A stretch of 46,352 bases of DNA from Nemertoderma westbladi (Eukaryota > Xenacoelomorpha > Nemertodermatida > Nemertodermatidae), in contig JAUCBJ010003678.1 in NCBI GenBank assembly GCA_032718475.1, positions 1-46,352 on the forward strand, read 5' to 3'. This document shows positions 39,207 to 46,352 of this stretch, piece after piece (positions within the stretch are counted from its first letter, which is position 1; every line of letters begins with the position of its first letter). Below the pieces are notes generated by a model, which had not been told where the DNA came from, made no database searches, and saw only the letters and a list, made by a program, of their open reading frames with translations. A program made the position numbers and the translations under genes.

Positions 39207-40473
39207 TCCACGAAGCTAAGGAAAATCAACTACTTTCGCTAAGAAAGATTTTCCTTAGCTGAGATGGTCTATTCATAGTGGGCTATTTTACTTGTGTGAG
39301 GCAGATTTGGTTTTTTTTGATAGGTGAAAAAACTAGCCTTTAAAAGTACCCTGAAATTTTGCATGTATATACTACTCGTCGAGGCGCATCTTTTGGGCTG
39401 GGTCTCATATCCAGGAAAAATCTGGTTTCCATGGCAACGGACTTAGAAAAAAGTCTATGTATTTCAAGTCAATATTTAAAACTCTATTTGTAGGAAAACT
39501 ATAATAGATATAAACTTGGGGTTTCTCAACACAACTATAAGGTCCATAGCAGAGCCGATTGAGGTTAAATAGAAAATCCAGTTACCTTGGCAACCGGGCT
39601 AGACAGATGTTAAAATTTATAAAATGTTAATTTGAAGCCTAAGGTTAAGGTGTTATGACTTGGGACCAACCCCTACCCCCACTATATAACTTATTCTGCA
39701 TCCGAATTACATTGTTCTATTTTTCAGTTACCATGACAACCGCTGAAAACAGATGTTTTTATTCAAAACTTATTCATTTGGACATAGACTTCACGATAAA
39801 ATTTTACAAAACTGGGTATGTGTTATCTGGACCACGAGTTGGAACTTTTAGTGAAACTTAAATTATTCCAGAAATTTAGTTACCATGGTAACTGTAGTTT
39901 ATTAAACTCTATATCATTCAAATCTATATTGATAACTCTATTTGTAGCAAAACTGTAATATATATAAACTTGGGGTTTTGCAACTCATCTATAAGATCCA
40001 TATCCAAGCCGTTTGAGGTTAATTAGAAAATACAGTTACCATAGCAACAAGTCTAAACAGATGTTAAAATTTATAAAATGATAATTTGAAGCACAAGTTA
40101 ATAGTATTATGACTTGGGACTAACCCCTACCCCCACAATATGACTTATTCTGCATCCGAATTACATTGTTCTATTTTTCAGTTTCCATGACAACCACTGC
40201 AAACAGATGCAATTTGATAGAAAATCGGTAATCTGGACATAAACTACAATATTTTCTGAAACTCAGTATATGTGTTATCTGAACCACAATCTGTACTGAA
40301 TTTTTTTTCAAAGGTTAAAGCAACAGTTCCAGAGAACTCTAGTTTCCATGGGAATAGAAGTTAATTATTGACAATTGCTACTAAGCGAGGCTAAGCAACG
40401 AACCAAAGTGTGGCCGTTTGTTTAATTTTCCTTAGCTTCGTGGTTGCATTTCCTTTAGGAAATGCCTTTCTCG
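39207..40473 (+). mobile_element. Helitron-like element copy I (1267 bp)
   Basis: It belongs to the near-identical group and is joined to copy H with no base between (CTAG|TCCACG). The right flank is T followed by an orphan fragment of the family. Confidence 0.88.
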
Positions 40474-40541
40474 TTACATTGTTCTATTTTTCAGTTTCCA
40501 TGACAACCACTGCAAACAGATGCATTTTGATAGAAAATCGG
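40474..40541 (+). repeat. 68-bp orphan fragment of the Helitron-like family
   Basis: It matches the part of a copy around the sixth X-box (from TTACATTGTTC to AAAATCGG) but has neither end of that copy on either side. Copies I and J appear to have been inserted into an older copy whose remainder is gone. Confidence 0.75.
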
Positions 40542-41798
40542 TCCACGAAGCTAAGGAAAATCAACTACTTTCGCTAAGAAAGATTTTCCTTAGCTGAGAT
40601 GGTCTATTCATAGTGGGCTATTTTACTTGTGTGAGGCAGATTTGGTTTTTTTTGATTCCGGAAAAAACTAGCCTTTAAAAGTACCCTGAAATTTTGCATG
40701 TATATACTACTCGGCGAGACGCATCTTTTAGGCCGGGTCTCATATCCAGGAAAAATCTGGTTTCCATGGCAACGGACTTAGAAAAAAGTCTATGTATTTC
40801 AAGTCAATATTTATAACTCTATTTGTAGGAAAACTATAATAGATATAAACTTGGGGTTTCTCAACTCAACTATAAGTTCCATAGCAGAGCCGATTGAGGT
40901 TAAATAGAAAATCCAGTTACCTTGGCAACCGGGCTAAACAGATGTTAAAATTAATAAAATGTTAATTTTAAGCCTAAGGTTAAGGTGTTGTGACTTGGGA
41001 CCAACCCCTACCCCCACTATATAACTTATTTGCGTCCAAATTTCATTGTTCTATTTTGTAGTTTCCATGACAACCGCTGAAAACAGATGTTTTAATTCAA
41101 AAATTACTCATTTGGACGTAGACTTCGCGATAAAATTTTACGAAACTGGTTATGTGTTATCTGGACCACTAGTTCGAACTTTTAGTAAAACTCAAAACAT
41201 TCCAGAAATATCTAGTTACCATGGTAACTGGAGTTTATTACAGATTATATCATTCAAGTTTATATTCATAACTCTATTTATAGAATAACCGCAATAGATA
41301 TAAACTTGGGGTTTCTCATCTCAATGATAAGAACAATAGTCGAGCTGATTGAGGTTTAATTAGAAAATCCAGTTACCAGGGCTACCATGCTAAAAAGATG
41401 TTCAAATTTATAAAATTGTTATTTGAAGCATAAATTTAAGGTATTACGACTTGGGACCAATCCCTACCCCCACTATATCACTAATTCCGCATCCAATTTA
41501 AATTGTCGCATTTTTCAGTTTCCATGACAACCACTACAAACAGACGTTTTAACAATTAAATCCTTTGTTTTACACATTAACTACTCAATGAAACTGAATT
41601 GAAGTATGTGTCACCTGGAACCACAAACCGGAGCTTAATGTAAACCTCAGCAGTTCTAGAAAACTCCGGTTGCCATGGTAATATGAGTTTTAAAGGCATA
41701 TGCATCTTAACTCTGTAAAGCAATGAAGTGATGAGTCAAAGAGTGTTTAATTTTCCTTAGCTTCGTGGTTGCATTTCCTTTAGGAAATGCCTTTCTAG
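40542..41798 (+). mobile_element. Helitron-like element copy J (1257 bp)
   Basis: It belongs to a more diverged subgroup shared with copy L (CACTAATTCCGCATCC, GCTTAATGTAAACC). The third X-box is GTTTCCATGACAAC, the fifth is decayed (GTTACCAGGGCTAC) and the seventh reads GTTGCCATGGTAAT. G|T left flank, CTAG end. Confidence 0.85.
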
Positions 41799-41854
41799 TA
41801 ATGTTGTACACATTCATGGATGACGGGTCCTACAAATTACCCAAAAAAACACAA
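41799..41854. other. Spacer between copies J and K
   Basis: 56 bp containing GACGGGTCCTACAAATTACC and an A-rich tail, similar to sequence near 18710 and to the start of the right flank of copy M. Confidence 0.6.
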
Positions 41855-43124
41855 TCCACGAAGCTAAGGAAAATCAACTACTTTCGCTAAGAAAGATTTT
41901 CCTTAGCTGAGATGGTCTATTCATAGTGGGCTATTTTACTTGTGTGAGGCAGATTTGGTTTTTTTTGGTCGGGGAAAAAACTAGCCTTTAAAAGTACCCT
42001 GAAATTTTGCATGTATATACTACTCATCAAGGCGCGTCGTGTGGGATGGGTCTCATATCCAGGAAAAATCTGGTTTCCATGGCAACGGACTTAGAAAAAA
42101 GTCTATGTATTTCAAGTCAATATTTATAACTCTATTTGTAGGAAAACTATAATAGATATAAACTTGGGGTTTCTCAACTCAACTATAAGGTCCATAGCAG
42201 AGCCGATTGAGGTTAAATATAAAATCCAGTTACCTTGGCAACCGGTCTAAACAGATGTTAAAATTTATAAAATGTTAATTTGAAGCCTAAGGTTAAGGTG
42301 TTATGACTTGGGACCAACCCCTACCCCCACTATATAACTTATTCTGCGTCCGAATTTGATTGTTCTATTTTGCAGTTACCATGACAACCGCTGAAAAAAG
42401 TTGTTATTATGCAAAAATTAATCATTTGGACATAGACTTCATGATGAAATTTTATGAAACTGGGTATGTGTTATCTGGACCACTAGTTGGAACTTTTAGT
42501 GAAACTCAAAACATTCCAGAAATATCTAGTTACCATGGTAACTGGAGTTTATTAAAGTCTATATCATTCAAGTCTAAACTCAATACTCTATTTGTAGCAA
42601 AATAATGTAATATATATAAATTTGGGGTTTTGCAACTCATCTATAAGGTCCATATTCAAGCCGTTCGATGTTAATTACACAATCCAGTTACCATAGCAAC
42701 AAGACTAAACAGATGTTAAAATTTATAAAATGATAATTTGAAGCACAAGTTAATAGTATTATGACTTGGGACCAACACCTACCCCCACTATATGACTTAT
42801 TCTGCATCTGAATTACATTGTTCTATTTTTCAGTTTCCATGACAACCCCTGCAAACAGATGCATTTTGATAGAAAATCGGTAATTTGGACATAAACTACA
42901 ATATTTTCTGAAACTCGGTAAATGTGTTATCTGAACCACAATCTGGACTGAATCTTTTTTCAAAGGTAAACCCAACAGTTCCAGAGAACTCTAGTTTCAA
43001 TGGGAATAGAAGTTATTTTTAGAAAATGCTACTAAATGAGGCTAAGCAACGAACCAGATAGTGGCCCTTTGTTTAATTTTCCTTAGCTTCGTGGTTGCAT
43101 TTCCTTTAGGAAATGCCTTTCTCG
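41855..43124 (+). mobile_element. Helitron-like element copy K (1270 bp)
   Basis: It has A|T flanks and a CTCG end. It is inserted in the A-rich dispersed repeat and lies 8 bp from copy L. Confidence 0.88.
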
Positions 43125-43132
43125 TACAGCAA

Positions 43133-44389
43133 TCCACGAAGCTAAGGAAAATCAACTACTTTCGCTAAGAAAGATTTTCCTTAGCTGAGATGGTCTATTC
43201 ATAGTGGGCTATTTTACTTGTGTGAGGCAGATTTGGTTTTTTTTGGTCGGGGAAAAAACTAGCCTTTAAAAGTACCCTGAAATTTTGCATGTATATACTA
43301 CTCGTCGAGGCGCATCGTGTGGGATGGGTCTCATATCCAGGAAAAATCTGGTTTCCATGGCAACGGACTTAGAAAAAAGTCTATGTATTTCAAGTCAATA
43401 TTTACAACTCTATTTGTAGGAAAACTATAATAGATATAAACTTGGGGTTTCTCAACTCAACTATAAGGTCCATAGCTGATCCGATTGAGGCTAAATAGAA
43501 AATCCAGTTACCTTGGCAACCGGGATAAACAGATGTTAAAATTTATAAAATGTTAATTTGAAGCCTAAGGTTAACGTGTTATGACTTGGGACCAACCCCT
43601 ACCCCCACTATATAACTTATTCTGCGTCCAAATTTCATTGTTCTATTTTGTAGTTTCCATGACAACCGCTGAAAACAGATGTTTTAATACAAAAATTACT
43701 CATTTGGACGTAGACTTCGCGATAAAATTTTACGAAACTGGTTATGTGTTATCTGGACCACTAGTTCGAACTTTTAGTAAAACTCAAAACATTCCAGAAA
43801 TATCTAGTTACCATGGTAACTGGAGTTTATTACAGATTATATCATTCAAGTCTATATTCATAACTCTATTTATAGAATAACCGCAATAGATATAAACTTG
43901 GGGTTTCTCAACTCAAGGATAAGAACAATAGTCGAGCTGATTGAGGTTAATTAGAAAATCCAGTTACCAGGGCAACCATGCTAAACAGATGTTCAAATTT
44001 ATAAAATGGTTATTTGAAGCATAAATTTAAGGTATTACGACTTGGGACCAATCCCTACCCCCACTATATCACTAATTCCGCATCCAATTTAAATTGTCGC
44101 ATTTTTCAGTTTCCATGACAACCACTACAAACAGACGTTTTAACAATTAAATCCTTTGTTTTACACATTAACTACTCAATGAAACTGAATTGAAGTATCT
44201 GTCACCTGGAACCACAAACCGGAGCTTAATGTAAACCTCAGCAGTTCTAGAAAACTCCGGTTGCCATGGTAATATGAGTTTTAAAGGCATATGCCTCTTA
44301 ACTCTGTAAAGCAATGAAGTGATGAGTCAAAGAGTGTTTAATTTTCCTTAGCTTCGTGGTTGCATTTCCTTTAGGAAATGCCTTTCTAG
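43133..44389 (+). mobile_element. Helitron-like element copy L (1257 bp)
   Basis: It is in the same subgroup as copy J, with a CTAG end. The fifth X-box is GTTACCAGGGCAAC, closer to consensus than in J. Confidence 0.88.
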
Positions 44390-44746
44390 TATAATGTAAG
44401 CAATAAGTTTGTATGATATGATGCTTTATCATGGGAGGGGTGCCTGAGGGAGGGAGGGTATTGGTTATGTTGATGTGGCTGGGGCTACAACACTTTGATG
44501 GGGTATGGTCTCCTTTATACTACTTAATTTATTTGGCAACATGCCTGGGATAATGTGGATTGTATCTGGTCTGACTTCCTAACAGCCAGCCTAATGCAAC
44601 TTCAACTTCGAACAACGTAATTTGTATTTTTTTAATTTAACGGAACTTGACGATGGCAAAATGCTCTCAGAGGTAGTGTAAGTTGGAATCTCCACGGTAG
44701 GGTCCCGGGACCCTGGGACCCCCCCCTCGCTACGCTAGTGCCTGGA
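44390..44746. other. Spacer between copies L and M
   Basis: 357 bp with no gene. It contains a perfect 16-bp palindrome AGGGTCCCGGGACCCT at 44699-44714 followed by a C-rich run. Confidence 0.55.
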
Positions 44747-46013
44747 TCCACGAAGCTAAGGAAAATCAACTACTTTCGCTAAGAAAGATTTTCCTTAGCT
44801 GAGATGGTCTATTCATAGTGGGCTATTTTACTTGTGTGAGGCAGATTTGGTTTTTTTTGGTCGGGGAAAAAACTAGCCTTTAAAAGTACCCTGAAATTTT
44901 GCATGTATATACTACTCGACGAGGCGCATCTTTTGGGCCGGGTCTCATATCCAGGAAAAATCTGGTTTCCATGGCAACGGACTTCAAAAAAAGTCTATGT
45001 ATTTCAAGTCAATATTTATAACTCTATTTGTAGGAAAACTATAATACATATAAACTTGGGATTTCTCAACTCAACTATAAGGTCCATAGCAGATCCGATT
45101 GAGGCTAAATAGAAAATCCAGTTACCTTGGCAACCGGGATAAACAGATGTTAAAATTTATAAAATGTTAATTTGAGGCCTAAGTGCAAGGTGTTATGACT
45201 TGGGACCAACCCCTACCCCCACTATATAACTTATTCTGCATCCGAATTACATTGTTCTATTTTTCAGTTACCATGACAACCGCTGAAAACAGATGTTTTT
45301 ATTCAAAACTTATTCATTTGGACATAGACTTTACGATAAAATTTTACAAAACTGGGTATGTGTTATCTGGACCACTAGTTGGAACTTTTAGTGAAACTTA
45401 AATTATTCCAGAAATTTAGTTACCATGGTAACTGTAGTTTATTAAACTCTATATCATTCAAATCTATATTGATAACTCTATTTGTAGCAAAACTGTAATA
45501 TATATAAACTTGGGGTTTTGCAACTCATCTATAAGATCCATATCCAAGCCGTTTGAGGTTAATTAGAAAATACAGTTACCATAGCAACAAGTCTAAACAG
45601 ATGTTAAAATTTATAAAATGATAATTTGAAGCACAAGTTAATAGTATTATGACTTGGGACCAACACCTACCCCCACTATATGACTTATTCTGCATCCGAA
45701 TTACATTGTTCTATTTTTCAGTTTCCATGACAACCACTGCAAACAGATGCATTTTGATAGAAAATCGGTAATTTGGACATAAACTACAATATTTTCTGAA
45801 ACTCAGTATATGTGTTATCTGAACCACAATCTGTACTGAATTTTTTTTCAAAGGTTAAAGCAACAGTTCCAGAGAACTCTAGTTTCCATGGGAATAGAAG
45901 TTAATTATTGACAAATGCTACTAAACGAGGCTAAGCAACGAACCAAAGTGTGGCCGTTTGTTTAATTTTCCTTAGCTTCGTGGTTGCATTTCCTTTAGGA
46001 AATGCCTTTCTCG
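44747..46013 (+). mobile_element. Helitron-like element copy M (1267 bp)
   Basis: It is the last copy of the cluster in this window. A|T flanks and CTCG end. The right flank is the A-rich ATTACCCAAAAAAACACAAA repeat, like the left flank of copy K. Confidence 0.88.
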
Positions 46014-46352
46014 TATTACCCAAAAAAACACAAAAATACACAAAAAAACGCAAAAAAACACAAACTGACAAAAAATTACACAAAAACCACAATATTACCC
46101 AAAAAAACTAGGCAGCTAGGCCTACCCAAAAAGACAAAAAATTTTTTTCATAAACAATGTACAGGTAGGGTAAACTATTCAAATTCGGGTCAGGTCAAAT
46201 TCGGGTCAGGTCAAATTCGGGACAGCATGTTCGAATTTGGGACAGTGAGTGTATTTGACAGACAGTTTGGCTTACAGTTACAGCTAATTCAGTAGTTTGT
46301 TTATATAAATTTACCAATTACTGCATTTCTGTACTTTGTAGATGTAGGCCTA
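46014..46352. repeat. Right flank: A-rich repeat and short tandem repeat
   Basis: ACCCAAAAAAACACAAAA-type units run to about 46110. Next comes the segment shared with about 29329-29369, and then three to four units of CAAATTCGGGTCAGGT (about 46179-46240). TAGGCCTA occurs at 46117 and at the last eight bases. The 97-codon frame here is a translation of the repeats. Confidence 0.7.

Noticed and set aside
27007-45401. Recurring 66-99-codon frames in the Helitron-like copies (MTWDQPLPPLYNLF..., MYILLDEAHLLG...)
   Set aside because: They recur because the element recurs. They are disrupted by single changes in several copies, have no domain, and the DNA shows no codon-like pattern of change.
25142-46013. 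Reading the sixteen copies as a CRISPR-like array or as a classical TIR transposon
   Set aside because: Units are 1.26 kb and there are no target duplications. The inverted repeats are not at both extreme ends, because a 3' hairpin lies outside one of them. Helitron-like structure fits better.
25142-46013. An autonomous Helitron with Rep/helicase in the cluster
   Set aside because: No long frame and no Rep or helicase motif was found in any copy.

Overview
The window is animal (metazoan) nuclear DNA, very probably from an invertebrate. The evidence is a BEL/Pao-type LTR retrotransposon (a family confined to animals), pogo/Tigger-like and hAT DNA transposons, Helitron-like elements, and two eukaryote-type housekeeping genes. 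I cannot name the species. Two palindromic 8-mers, TAGGCCTA (16 copies) and TACCGGTA, are conspicuously frequent and could serve as a fingerprint. Most of the window is mobile or repetitive DNA.

Layout. 1-2352: AT-rich DNA with minisatellites, GACA microsatellites and a decayed tRNA-Ser-like sequence. 2358-14931: a complete LTR retrotransposon with two 1243-bp LTRs, TG...CA ends and a 5-bp duplication ACTAT on both sides. Its single 1656-codon ORF has Gag, zinc knuckles and protease, but the reverse transcriptase and integrase cores are missing. 15857-18396: the only host genes, both on the minus strand and apparently single-exon: a cytosolic-type acetyl-CoA acetyltransferase (ACAT2-like) and, downstream, a mitochondrial initiation factor 3 (MTIF3-like). 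18830-20306: a broken pogo/Tigger-like transposase. 20311-23488: two facing transposon ends, with a hAT-type MITE (8-bp duplication TCGGTAGA) between them. 24570-29216: a second hAT-type MITE (8-bp duplication CTGGTAAT), opened up by three Helitron-like insertions.

25142-46013 is the most striking part. It holds sixteen copies of one non-autonomous Helitron-like element of about 1.26 kb, all in the same orientation, some nested inside one another and several almost abutting. Each has a 5' TC end, a 3' hairpin followed by CTAG or CTCG, and a 19-bp subterminal inverted repeat. Inside, each carries seven near-palindromic 14-mers of the RFX 'X-box' type (for example GTTTCCATGGCAAC), spaced about 145-163 bp apart. 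The internal sequence is a duplicated block of about 454 bp with three X-boxes per block. The cluster therefore holds roughly 110 X-box-like sites in 21 kb. I regard this as the best candidate for an undescribed system.

How the parts relate. The elements have a readable order of insertion: hAT MITE first, then Helitron-like copies, then further copies inside those. The LTR element looks recent because its two LTRs show only about two differences, yet it lacks its own RT and integrase, so it was probably mobilised in trans. The two host genes work in unrelated pathways (acetoacetyl-CoA formation and mitochondrial translation) and may simply be compact neighbours.
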